Assembly (NCBI GenBank): GCA_947311845.1
Contig: CAMZMU010000115.1
Coordinates: 32,203,333 to 32,267,332 of the forward strand
DNA length: 64,000 nt
Source of the DNA: Poa pratensis
Taxonomy: Eukaryota; Streptophyta; Magnoliopsida; Poales; Poaceae
Reading direction: 5' to 3'
The notes beneath the pieces are model-generated. The model was given only the letters and a program-made list of their open reading frames with translations. It was not told where the DNA came from and ran no database searches. A program made the position numbers and the translations under genes. The number at the start of each line of letters is the position of its first letter. The first letter of the stretch is position 1. This document shows, piece by piece, positions 35,700-47,122 of the stretch.

Positions 35700-38339
35700 T
35701 TTTCACTTTCTGCGCCTAGCTGAAAGGCGTTAAAGAAAAGCGCTTATGGGAGACAACCCATCGTTTTTATTTGCTGTTATTTTTGTTTTCTTTGAGTCAA
35801 GGAGTTTTGTTACTTCTGTAGCAACTCCTTTGTATCTTTATTTTATCGCAATGTTGTGCCAAGTAAAGTTCTATATTGAAAGTTGATGCAAGATTTGGAT
35901 TTCTGCGCAGTGACAGATTTTTAGCTGTCACGGATTTGAGCTTATCTCCCTGTAGAAAATTCAAAAAATTCTGAGAAAAATCACGCATATTCCTGAGATA
36001 TGTACGCAACTTTCATTATTTTAGGCCAGATCCATCTGAGCAACTTAAGTGCCTCGAAAAAATTCGTCATTCCAGACTGTTCTGTTTTTGACAGATTCTG
36101 CCTTTTGTTTTGCATTCGCTCTTTTACTGTGTTTGTGTGGATTTCTTTGCTCCACAAAGCATTGGTGGCTGTAGCTAATGTCCAGAAGCTTTGGGATTGA
36201 TTGTATCATTACAGAATATGAGAATTTTTGATTATGCACTAACCCTCTAATGAGAACTGTCTTGAGTTTGGTGTGAAGGAAGTTTTCAAGGATCAAGCGA
36301 GAAGGGTGATATTATGTGATCAAGAAGAGTGAAAAGCCTAAGCTTGGGGATGCCCCCGTGGTTCATCCCAACCATATTCAGAGAGACTCAAGCGTCTAAG
36401 CTTGGGGATGCCCAAGGCATCCCCTTCTTCATCAACAAACTTATCAGGTCATCTCTAGTGAAACTATATTTTAATTCTTTCACATCTTATGCGCTTTACT
36501 TGGAGCGTCTGTGTGTTTTTATTTTTGTTTTTGTTTGAATAAATTCGGATCCTAGCAATCCTTGTGTGGGAGAGAGACACGCTCCGCTTTTTCATGTGAA
36601 TACTCATGTTCTTCACTTATATTTGTTGAGTATTCTTAACTAGCTACTGCAGTGCTTTTAGCTCCTGTTTTTCATGCATCTCTTCGAGCTGTTAGCACTT
36701 GTTTATAAATACTCTCTTGCTGCATTATATTATCATTTGGAGAGTTTATGTTTAAATAAATTATTGGTGTTTGTTTGGAAGAAAGAAAATGCTACATGTA
36801 GTAGTTGGTATTGGAAAAGACATATGCATTCTTGTAGATCATTGTCTTGTTTTGATTTGATGCTTTGCAATTGTTTTGAGCTCTCAAGTAGATCATGTTT
36901 AAGCTCTTGCATCATGTAGTTAAAGCCTAGTAGTGGAGAACTACCGTAGAGCTTGTTGAGACTTGGGATGCATATTTGTTCTCTCTAAGGTCTAGATATT
37001 TTCTGGTAAAATGTTTGAGCAACAAGGAAGACAGTGTAGAGTCTTATAATACTTGCAATATGTTTTTATGTGATTCTTGCTGTACCGGTTTATACTTGTG
37101 TTTGCTTCAAACAACCTTGCTAGCCTAAACTCTGTACTGAGAGGGAATGCTTCTCGTGCATCCAAAACTTGAGCCAAAACCCATGCCATTTGTGTCCACC
37201 ATACCTACCTACTATGTGGTATTTCCTGCCATTCCAAGTAAATATTTCATGTGCTACCTTTAAACTATTCAAAACTTTATTACTCCTTATTTGTGTCAAT
37301 GTTTTATAGCTCATGAGGAAGTATGTGGTGTTTTATCTTTCAATCTTGTCATTTACTTCTGACAGACTTTCACCTGGACTAGTGGCATATACATCCGCTT
37401 ATCCAATAATTTGCAAAAAGAGCTGGCAACGGGGTGCCCAGCCCCAATTAATTACAACTTTCATTAATAATTCTCTTCACATGTTTTGCCCTGATTTATC
37501 AGTAAGCAACTTAATTTTGCAAATAGACACTCCTCCATGGTATGTGAATGTTGGAAGGCACCCGAGGATTCGGTTAGCCATGGCTTGTGTAAGCAAAAGG
37601 TTGGGAGGAGTGTCATCTATAAAGAAACTAAAATACATGTGTAAACAAAAGAGAAGAGGGATGATCTACCTTGCTGGTAGAGATAACGTCCTTCATGGGA
37701 GCCGCTCTTGAAAGTCTGGTTGACAAGGGGGTTAGAGTGCCCACTACCATTCGTTGACAACAACAAACACCTCTCAAATACTTATTTTGTGCTCTCTATA
37801 TGCTTTCGAAAACTTAAAAAGCTCTAGCACATGATTTAATCCCTGCTTCCCTCTGCGAAGGGCCTATCTTTTACTTTATGTTGAGTCAGTTTACCTACTC
37901 CTTTCTATCTTAGAAGCAAACACTTGTGTCAACTTTGTGTGCATTGATTCTTACATATTTACTTATTGCACTTGTTATATTGCTTTATGTTGACAACTAT
38001 CCATGAGATATACATGTTACAAGTTGAAAGCAAATGCTGAAACTTAATCATCCTTTGTGTTGCTTCAATGCCTTTTACTTTGAATCTATTGCTTTATGAG
38101 TTACCTCTTATGCAAAACTTTTTGATGCTTGTCTTGAAAGTACTATTCATGAAAAGTTTTTGCTTATATGATTCATTGTTTACTCTTTATCTATTTGTTA
38201 GCAAACTATAGATCATTGCTTTGAGTCACTTCATTCATGACATGAGCCTTGCAATATATTGATCAAGATTGTGTGAAAGCATGTCTCCTCAGAAATTATT
38301 TGTTGTTATCGTTTTACCTACTCGAGGACGAGTAGAACT
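35700..38339 (+). other. Non-coding 3' internal region of gag-protease element
   Basis: About 2.6 kb without a credible ORF where pol would be expected. It contains AAGCTTGGGGATG at 36,340 and 36,398. The second copy opens a perfect 9 bp stem (36,404-36,424, loop CAA). It also holds blocks shared with the element at 23,530. Confidence 0.75.
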
Positions 38340-38352
38340 AAGCTTGGGGATG
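38318..38352 (+). other. Stem-loop and polypurine tract before the 3' LTR
   Basis: CTACTCG-AGGA-CGAGTAG (38,318-38,335) is a perfect 7 bp stem with a 4-base loop. Five bases later AAGCTTGGGGATG (38,340-38,352) forms the polypurine tract, two bases before the LTR. Confidence 0.75.
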
Positions 38353-38354
38353 CT

Positions 38355-40003
38355 TGATACGTCTCCAACGTATCCATAATTTCTGCTGTTCCATGCTTAT
38401 ATTATACCATTTGCTACATGTTTTATATACACTTCGTATCACTTTTATGCATTTTCTGGGACTAACCTATTAACAAGATGCCACAGTGCCAGTTCCCTGT
38501 TTTCTGCTGTTTTTGGTTTCAGAAAGTTACTTCTGGAAATATTCTCGGAATTGCACGAAACAAAAGGCCAGTCCCTATTTTTCCAGCACGTACACGGAGT
38601 CCGAAGGAGAGACGAAGAGAGCCACGAGGTGGCCAAACCACCTGGCGGCGCGGCAGTGGGCCCAGCCGCGCCTGCCTGTGGTTTGGGCCCCTCGGGGGTC
38701 CGCCGACATCGCCCCTTCGCCTATTTATTCCCCGAGACGTGAAAACCCTAAAACACCGAGCCTTTCATCCAGAACATATTCGCTGCCGCCGCCGTCGTCA
38801 ACCCTAACTCGGGGGGTTCTGAAGCTCTTCCCGGCACCCTGCCGGAGAGGGGAATCATCACCGGAGGGCTCTACATCGCCATGCCCGCCTCCGGAGTGAT
38901 GCGTGAGTAGTTCATCCTTGGACTATGGGTCCATAGCAGTAGCTAGATGGTTGTCTTCTCCACTTGTGCCATCATGTTTAGATCTTGTGAGCTGCCTATC
39001 ATGATCAAGATCATCTTATTGTAATGCTACATGTTGTGTTTGCTGGGATCTGACTTATATTGATACCTATGTGGAGCTGAATATTATATTATCATGTCTA
39101 TGTCATTTGTGATCTTGCATGCTCTCCGTTACTTGTTGAAGCCTTGGCCACGTGAATACTTGTAACTCCAAGAGGGGGTATTTATGCATGATAGTTGGGT
39201 TCAACCTCTATTTAACCTGGGATAGTGACAGCAAGTTCTAAGGTTGTAGATGTGTTGTTGCCACTAGGGGTAAAACAGCAATGCTTTATTCAAGGATGAA
39301 TGTATTGTTTACATTACGCACATTACTTAATGCAATTGTCTGTTGCTTGCAACTTAATACTGGAAGGGGTACGGATGTTAACCGGAAAGTGGACTATTTA
39401 GGCATAGATGCATGCTGGATAGCGGTCTATGTACTTTGTCGTAATGCCCAAATGAATCTCATAGTAGACACCACAGCTCACACATGCATGTTATATGCAC
39501 TTATCAATTGTCAATTGCCCAGCTGTAATTTGTTTACCCAGCATGTTAGTTATCTTATTGGAGAGACACCACTAGTGAACTGTGGACCCCGGTCCATTCT
39601 TTTACATCTGAAATACAATCTACTGCAATCATTGTTCTCTACTGTTTTATGCAAACAAACATCATCTTCCATTCGATACGTTTAACCCTTTGTTTTCAGC
39701 AAGCCGGTGAGATTGACAACCTCACTGTTAAGTTGGGGCAAAGTAATTTGATTGTGTTGTGCAGGTTCCACGTTGGCACCGGAATCCCTGGTGTTGCGCC
39801 GCACTACACTCCTTCACCAACACCTTCGAAGCAAACCTCGTTTTCCTACTGGTTCGATTAAACCTTGGTTTCATACTGAGGGAAAACTTACTGCTGCACT
39901 CATCATACCTTCCTCTTGGGGTTCCCAACTGACGTGTGACGTACAAGCATTGTTTCTGGCACTATTGCTGGGGAGATATTCCCTCGTCAACCTAGAGCCA
40001 CCA
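38355..40003 (+). repeat. 3' LTR of gag-protease LTR element
   Basis: 1,649 bp, matches 31,748-33,393 throughout, and is followed by ATGCT and the resumed Harbinger coding sequence. Confidence 0.93.
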
Positions 40004-41163
40004 ATGCTGCACCAAAACGAGGAGGCTCGGTGTTCGGGAGGAGGAAGAGCAAGCCGAGGCAGAGAATGGAAGGCCACTGCATGTTAGTCTCTGACTATTT
40101 TGCGGACGTTCCTGTCGCCACCGCCAAGGATTTTTGTCGACGCTTTCGGATGAACCGTGGATTGTTCAACCTGATCGTGCAAGGTGTGAGGACGTATGAT
40201 CCATGGTTCAAGCTGAAGAAGGATGCCGTGGGAACTATTGGTTTCTCTTCACTCCAGAAGTGCACTGCAGCCATAAGAATGCTTGCATATGGAGCACCTG
40301 CTGATGCTGTAGATGAGTATCTACGGATGTCAGAGTCGACAATTATCAAGTCGATGTACAGATTTTGCAGGGCAGTGGTTGGTGCGTTTGGCCCATGATA
40401 TTTGAGAGGACCAAATGAACAAGAAACAGCTTGGATCCTGGAACAGAATGCTGCAAGAGTATGGCCTGGGATGCTTGGAAGCATAGACTGCATGCATTGG
40501 AGATGGAAGAACTGTCCTTTATGTTGGCAAGGATTATACAAAGGAGGCCACAAAGGATACTGCAGTGTGGTTCTTGAAGCTGTGGCCGATCATGATCTAT
40601 GGATTTGGAACACATTCTTTGGCATGGCAGGATCAAACAACGACATCAATGTGTTGCAGCGCTCTCCTGTGTTCGCGAAGCTAGTTGAAGGTCATGCCCC
40701 ACCTGTGAACTATGAGATCAATGGCCACCAGTACAACAAAAGGTACTACCTTGCCGACGGCATCTATCCAAGGTGGGCAACATTTGTGAAGAGCATCACC
40801 AATCTCGGGAAACAAAGCTTGTAATTTCGCAAGTGAGCAAGAGAGTGCCAGGAAGGATGTCCAGCGGGCATTTGGAGTCCTGCAGCAATGGTTTGCTATC
40901 ACTCGGTACCCTGCTCTGACATTGTCGAATGAGCAGATGTGGGAGGTGATGAACTGATGTGTGATTTTGCACAACATGATCATCGAGAGTGAGCGCAACA
41001 ATCCAGTGCAGGATCATCAGCCATTTGACTTTAAGGGTCCTCATGCACATGTTGATCGCAACATGCCGGCAGATTTTGCTGATTATCTGTCAATGCATTT
41101 GGAAATTCGTGATGAAACTACTCATAATGAACTCCAAGCTGATCTAGCAAACCATTTGTGGGC

Positions 41164-42234
41164 GCGACGGGTGATACCCGTAGATGTGATAGCCTTCAGG
41201 TAGTTACCTGCGTGAAAAAGTAAACGGGGTTAGGTTGAGACTCCAAGTGTAGAGTGTGTAGTAAGTGGAAGACGTGTTTTCCCCACGAGGGTGACTCGAG
41301 GGTTTAATATCGAACTCTCGGAGAATCAGTAGTGAAACATTTATCTTCTTATCCTTCTTTTGGTTACCTGCAAAACAAAGTTAAATGTTTTAGTCCTCAA
41401 ACTCACCTAGTGGTTGTCAAGCACAAGGTGTGAGAATGAAATCAATATAATATGCAATGCAAACAAGAAATAAATATGCAATTGTGGTAAATAAATATGC
41501 AAGGATGGTGATAACAATGATAAATTATATTTTTGGGTTTTATATGATTAATGCAAGATGTAAAAGTGTTTTTGTATTTCGGATTTAAATATGACAGAAA
41601 ATGGAAAAGTGGTAAAAGTTGTTGGAAATGTGTTTCTTATGATTAAAAATGGACCGGGGTTCATGGTTTCACAAATGCACTCTCTTTTTAATAAAGTGGT
41701 AGACAATGGAACACTAGAGTTGACATATGAGATTGCAACACAAAAGTTTAGTGACAAGTTACTAATTATATGGGCATCACGTCCTAACATAGAGACCTTT
41801 TGTTTATTAGTCTCACTTATACTCCACCAAGATGCGAACTAAATCACAACACCTCAGTAATTAAGATAACTCAGAGTATAGCTTTAAGTATCATGACATG
41901 AAGTTAAAATAAGAACATGATATATCTAGTCACGGAGAAGTGGCATGGTCACCCACAACCCTTGTAGCAAGGTATTTTTGTTTATCCCTAGTGAGGCAAC
42001 AAAGTAAGGTAAAGATACCCAAGTGGATCGTAGAACTTTCTCTCACGTTCACTGCACTAGCCATTCCCCTTTACTCCAACTAATGCACACATCACCACAC
42101 ACATGCTCTCATAAACATGCTTGATCAAAACAAGTAAATAGGAACGGGGTACATAATATGCATCTATATTCATAACTGAAACAAACATTTGCAATCTCAA
42201 ACATATATTAACTCATAAAAAGATCCACCACATT
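41164..42234. other. Unclassified AT-rich, probably repetitive stretch
   Basis: The Harbinger similarity stops after HLWA near 41,163. The join contains the palindrome ACGGGT-GAT-ACCCGT (41,169-41,183). The rest has no gene or recognisable transposon end. It may be the 3' part of a minus-strand retroelement, but I cannot show this. Confidence 0.4.
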
Positions 42235-43208
42235 ATGGGACACCATCATCAAGAAGAAAAACATCGTCTTTGCTCCTCTTATCATGCACATCATCATTTA
42301 GAAGTGGATTGGAAAAATGATGTTCATGATCTTGGTGATGTGGAGACATGGGTTCCCCACAAGAGTAAGAGGCTTCTTATCAAGGCACATCCCAAGAAGA
42401 AGAAGAAGAAGAAGAAGAAGGATGTTGTTGATGAAGCCGGTCCCTCTCACACTAAAAAGGACGGGCCCTTCCAATGGATGGCCTCGTCCATGAAGAAGCT
42501 CTTCAAGTTGACCAAGCAAGTTGAGAGGAACCAATACAATGACTATGAGGCCAAGATGAAGTCTCGCCAAGATGAAGTTTCTCACCGCCGTGCTCAAGGA
42601 GAACAAGTGCAGTCCGGCTCCGAGAAGAACTACAAGACATGGGATGAGTGGCAAGCTCAGGACAATGCCGGGCAAGTGATTACTTGGGCAGATTATGAAG
42701 AAGATGAAGTCACCTCTCAGCCTCCTCCATTCGGTTTCGAGTAACTTGGGGGCGTTAGCATCGGTCTCTCCTTTTTGGTGTCTTGATGCCAAAGGGGGAG
42801 AAATATCTACTAGCTTCTACGGGTCGCAAGGGTTGTGTGTCACAAGCTCGTTTTTTATTCGTATCGTTTCTTCTATTGCTTGTGAACACCGTTTTATTTC
42901 AGCTGTGAAACTATCTCTCCATGTGGTGTAAGACATGTAAACCTTATGTGCCTTATGGTTGTATCTTAATTGTTTAGCTTATGTTCATGTCTGTGTGTTG
43001 CAAGCTTGTCTTACTTTGCTTATTTTTATTATATTGCTTGCAAGGTTTGCAAAAGCTAGGGGGGAGCATTGATCCTAGGTTGTGTGTATTTGTGCATTCA
43101 AAAGCATTTTATGAGTAATGCACATATATAGGGGAGCTCCGTCTATCTTTTTCAAACATTTTGCCTTGCGTATAATTGTGTTGTCATCTAACGCCAAAAA
43201 GGGGAGAT
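42235..43208 (+). mobile_element. 3' internal end of a Copia-type element
   Basis: A 169-residue Lys-rich open frame (42,235-42,744; poly-Lys from an AAG run at 42,399-42,420; KTWDEWQAQDNAGQVITWADY) is followed by non-coding sequence containing GATGCCAAAGGGGGAGAA and a polypurine tract AAAAAGGGGAGAT ending at 43,208, right at an LTR start. This is what normally follows pol in SIRE/Maximus-like Copia elements. No RNase H or integrase precedes it, so only the tail of the internal region is present. Confidence 0.65.
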
Positions 43209-44420
43209 TGAAAGTGCATCTTCCCTAATGATGTTTTGGTGTTAGTAATAACACAATTATACATCTAATCGTGTATTTGAGCTTCCCAGGTTTAACTATA
43301 AAAAGCGTCATTGAACAAAGCTTGTGAAATGGTGAAATCAGTTTTCTCCTCAGGCAGCGGTAGTACCGCCGGGCGTGGCGGTAATACCGCTGCGTTGTGC
43401 GGGCGCTACCGCTGGCGGTACCACTGGCGGCAGCGACAGCGTCATCGAGTGGTAGTACCGCTGCGTGTTTTTCTTCCGGAGTCCGAAGGAGTCAAGGCCG
43501 AGCTACTGCTGGCGGTACCGCCCGCGGTACCGCCGATTTCCGAGTTCTGTATCTCCCAGCGGTAGCGATTGCGGTACCGGGCGGTAGTACCGCTGCCTCC
43601 AGCGGTAGTACCGCTACGAAGACAGGGACTCGAGAAGCTCGGACAGAAGACGAAGAGCGCAGCGGTAGTACCGCTGCCCCCAGGGTAGTACCGCTGCGGG
43701 AATCTTGGCCAGGGCAACGGCCACTTATTGGAGGAGCTATAAATAGGAGGTCTTCTTCCTCATTGAATGCTAAGCTTCAAGCCATCTCTCTCCTCCATTA
43801 ATGAAAGCTTCAAACTACTAGATCTCCACTCCAACCACCCAATCGTCTTGATACTTTGAGGAGTGAGGGAGGAGGTCTAGATCTACATCTCCACCGAAGG
43901 AAATTCCATTCCCCCCACACTATTTGTGTGAATCTTGCATCTTGGGTTGCTTGTAACCCTAGGTGCCTTTGTGAGTCTCGGAGGGAGTCCGAGGCATTGT
44001 TGGGAGGCTCCAACTCATTGTGGAGTTCCCCGACCTTTGTGTATCGGCTTGGTCAACGCCATCAAGGTGACCTCATAGTGGATGAGCCAAACCCCCACGG
44101 GTAAAGCTCACGGAGAATAGAGTGAGCACATCCGTGCTATTGGAGCGCCTAGGTGGCTCCACACTCCTCCAACGTAGACGTACTTCCCTTGGGAAGGAAC
44201 TACGGGAAACATCTCCGTGTCTCCACTTTGCGGTTATTTCTATCCTTTACTTGTTGCTTCCGCTACGTTACTTACCTTGTTTGTATCACATAGGTTGCTA
44301 TCATCTAGTGCACATCTAGTCAACCTTTGTTATACTTGCTCAAGCCCTAATTAATCGAAAAAGAATTAAAATTTGGTAGTCGCCTAATCACCCCCCCCTA
44401 GTCGACATATCGATCTTTCA
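43209..44420 (+). repeat. Copia LTR, single copy
   Basis: It begins TGAAAGTGCATC and ends GATCTTTCA, so the ends form TGAAAG/CTTTCA. It is preceded by a polypurine tract and followed two bases later by a tRNA-Met primer site, so it serves as the 3' LTR for the left part and the 5' LTR for the right part. About ten GCGGTAGTACCGC-like palindromes lie between 43,360 and 43,700. Confidence 0.88.
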
Positions 44421-44422
44421 AT

Positions 44423-44434
44423 TGGTATCAGAGC
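44423..44434 (+). other. Primer binding site, initiator tRNA-Met type
   Basis: TGGTATCAGAGC, complementary to the 3' end of plant initiator tRNA-Met, two bases after the LTR. Confidence 0.93.
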
Positions 44435-44471
44435 CTCGGCTCTTATCTAAGGCTTCACCGCCTAAGAGAAT

Positions 44472-46000
44472 ATGTCGGACTTGGACCCTCTCGCATCGGT
44501 CACTAATGAACGCTTTGGTGTGGTTGTTGGTGAGATCAAAAATGAGATATCAAATCTCAATACCGAGCTCACCACCAACCTCAACCTAAGCATGAAGGAA
44601 TCGATGCGTGAGATGCTCAAGGAATTCCTAGGGGACCCGACACCTAAGGTTGATACAACCCCCGCGGCAACGGATAGTGGAACGAAGCCGGATATTCCTC
44701 CGTCTACGGATCTTGTCAATGTGGATGGAACGGCAAATGCCACCCCACCACTTGTGCAAGCCACTAATCTCTTGCCCCGGGTGTTAGCTCAACCCCAAGG
44801 TCACCGGGGGTGTATGCAAGTGTTCCACCGGGACAATTGTATAACGCAAACCACCAACATGTCAACCCGCCACACATCGCCAATATGGGCGCACCTCCTA
44901 TGCTTGACCCAAAAGACTTTCCTAATTGGCAATTTAATATGCGATCACACATGTCTAGTTGTTGTGTCTTCTTGATTGACATTATAGAGCAAGGCTTTCA
45001 TCCTCAAGACCCACTCAACATGACTCCAACGGAGAAGGCCAATCACCAACTCAACGCCACCGCCATGCGCATGATTCAAACGGCCGCCGGCCCAACCTAC
45101 ACCACTCATATCCGGGTGTGCAAGACGGCCAAGCAATGTTGGGACAATCTCCACAACTTGTTCTTGGGTAGCGCAAGCATTCAACTTTGCAAGTATGAAG
45201 CGGTTCTAGATGAAGCCGAAGAGTTTGTGATGAATGAGGATGAGACTCCCGAAGATCTCTATCGAAGGCTCTCCGCTCTTGCCATCACCTTGAATGATTT
45301 TGGCTTTGAGAAGATTGAAGATAGTTGGATCAAGCGCAAGTTCCTCAAGGCAATCACTCCTTCAAATCAAAGCTTGGCTCAAACCATTCGATCAAGACCG
45401 GACTTCTCAACGCTTGACTCCAACACCATTCTCAATGAGTTGTCTCCATCGGAATGGTTGTGAAGAGTTCTATTCATGCTCATGCTCGGCAAAGAGGACT
45501 TGCGGGACACTCTCCAAATGTTGCATTGAAGTCCAAGGCCATCACTTGTGAAAATGAGTGTGAACAAGAAGGTGAAGAGGATGATGCGCAAGACACCAAG
45601 GATGACTACTATGATCACATGGCCCTTGCCGCAAGATCATTTTGGAGCAACCGCTCCCGAGAAGGTCGATCTTCCAACAAGAAGAAGTTTGGCAAACCAA
45701 GAGGGGAGCGTCCAAAGACTTGCTATAATTGTAGCAACCTCAACCACTATATTGCCAATGCCCTTGGGAGAATAGAGAGGATCACAATGGCAAGCTTGTG
45801 AGGAAAGACACCACCAAGGCCACCATCAACAAGAACTATGTGAAGAAGAGGGTTCCCAATGCCTTGTGTGTTCAAGATAGAAAGGTTTGGAAGAATACAT
45901 GTCCGGTGATGAAGATGGAGATGAAGCCGGAGCTACCGCGCGCATTGCCGTAGCCACTCCTTCCTCTACATCGTCATCCCTTTTGAATCTCCCAATGAGA
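44472..46000 (+). pseudogene. Copia gag, frame-broken
   Basis: The start is MSDLDPLASVTNERFGVVVG at 44,472. After a slip in a G-run near 44,805 the core reads LDPKDFPNWQFNMRSHMSS and CKTAKQCWDNLHNLFLGSAS, then LYRRLSALAITLNDFG. After a second slip near 45,453 it continues SSIHAHARQRGLAG to a zinc knuckle starting CYNCSNLNHYIAN (about 45,719-45,760), where a third slip removes the final Cys. All three are -1 slips at short homopolymers. Gag packages the element RNA. Confidence 0.8.
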
Positions 46001-46026
46001 ATGAGCCCATTCCCTACACATGTCTC

Positions 46027-47109
46027 ATGGCAAAAGCCACCTCGGTAACTCCTTCGACTAAACCAATCTCCTCTACACCTCCTTCCTTATTGGATTGTGT
46101 TGAGAATGTTGTGAAGGAGCCCCAAAGTCCAAATGAGGTGGACTTGTGGCTAGCTAATCTTAAGGGAGATGATAAAGTTCATGTTGATGCTCTTTTAGAG
46201 CAACTTGAGGAAACTAACTCTCTTGTAGATCAAAAGGAGGAGATCATCTCGGGCATGGCAATTCGGGAAATGGACTATGCAAATGAGATAGCGGATTTCT
46301 CTATCGCTCTTGGAAAAGAGCAAACTCGTAGAGGGTCTCTTGAGGAGGCTCTATCTAACTTAGAGGAATCCTATGCTATTGACATGTCTAGAGTTAAAAA
46401 GGACATGAGCATGCTCTTGCTACTTCCAAAGTCTATAAAAATGAGAAGAATGAGCTAGGCATTGACCATGCTAGACTTGTGGAGGAAAACAAGAGACTTG
46501 ATGAGGAACTCAAAACCCTCAAAGAGTCGTTTTCCAAACTTGAAAAGTCTCATGATCAATTCCTAGGTCAACAAGTAAAATTAGCTATTGCTTCTACATC
46601 AAATGAACTTGTTGATCAATCTATTGTTTGTTGTGAGCATGCTAACCTTGTTGAAGAAAATGCTAAGTTGAAATCTCAACTTGAGAAGGGCATTTTGTCT
46701 TGTGTCCAAGGAGAGAAGAACCTCATGACCTTTTGGGTAGCCAAAAGGATCAAGTTGGAAAGAAGGACTTGGTTTCTCTACCAAGTCAAAGAAGAAGAAC
46801 AAGAAGAAGAAGCCAACTCCCTCTTCCAAAGCTATCATCTTTGTGAAGGAGGGGGAGATGGCTAAAGAGAAGGAGACCAACACCATTGTGGGTGGTGAGA
46901 CCACAAGGGGTCTTCCCACCCATAATGACTTTGCCGGCAAATATAACCCATCTTATGTTCTTTTGAAATCTAGAGATGGTCATGTCTATGCTAAATATGT
47001 TGGTACTTCATATGGTGATGATTATCATTGGGCTATTTGGGTTCCAAAGACCCTTGTGACTAACAAGAAAGGACCCATCCAAAAATGGGTACCTAAGTCA
47101 AAGACTTGA
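46027..47109 (+). pseudogene. Copia gag-pol linker, coiled-coil region
   Basis: Glu/Lys/Leu-rich segments (LEQLEETNSLVDQKEEIIS; RLDEELKTLKESFSKLEKSH) in two or three frames suggest a coiled coil. They are followed by AGKYNPSYVLLKSRDGHVYA and WAIWVPKTLVTNKKGP, which typically precede the protease in SIRE-like Copia elements. Several frame changes are present. Confidence 0.6.
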
Positions 47110-47122
47110 TCTCTTGTAGGGT

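Larger units (their letters stand above)
31748..40003 (+). mobile_element. LTR retrotransposon with gag-protease only, inserted in the Harbinger gene
   Basis: LTRs at 31,748-33,393 and 38,355-40,003 start TGATACGTCTCCAACG and end GAGCCACCA. The target duplication is ATCCT on the left (31,743-31,747) and ATGCT on the right (40,004-40,008), one mismatch. A tRNA-Asp primer binding site and a polypurine tract are present. The internal region encodes gag and an aspartic protease but no RT or integrase, so it is non-autonomous. LTRs differ by roughly 20 substitutions by eye, so it is older than the element at 23,530. The gag-protease style is Ty3/gypsy, Athila-like. Confidence 0.93.
31616..41163 (+). 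pseudogene. PIF/Harbinger transposase gene, decayed and split by an LTR element
   Basis: The first part (31,616-31,747) reads MDSDDEVMAVMLLEEEAV and on to DANP. Coding resumes after the retrotransposon at 40,009 with APKRGGSVFGRRKSKPRQRM, then [53 protein letters not shown] and [12 protein letters not shown], a Harbinger-type nuclease with Asp residues in SIDCMHW and NNDINV. The usual VERAFGVL motif reads VQRAFGVL here (CAG at 40,862), so the last catalytic acid appears lost. TGA stops lie at 40,396 and 40,955, and the frame shifts near 40,815. Inverted-repeat ends of the element were not found. This is a relic. Confidence 0.85.

Noticed and set aside
42399..42420. (AAG)n microsatellite as an independent feature
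   Set aside because: It encodes the Lys run of the Copia tail ORF and is described there.
43360..43700. CRISPR-like array (repeated GCGGTAGTACCGC)
   Set aside because: Spacing is irregular and there are no spacers of uniform length. It is inside a plant Copia LTR.
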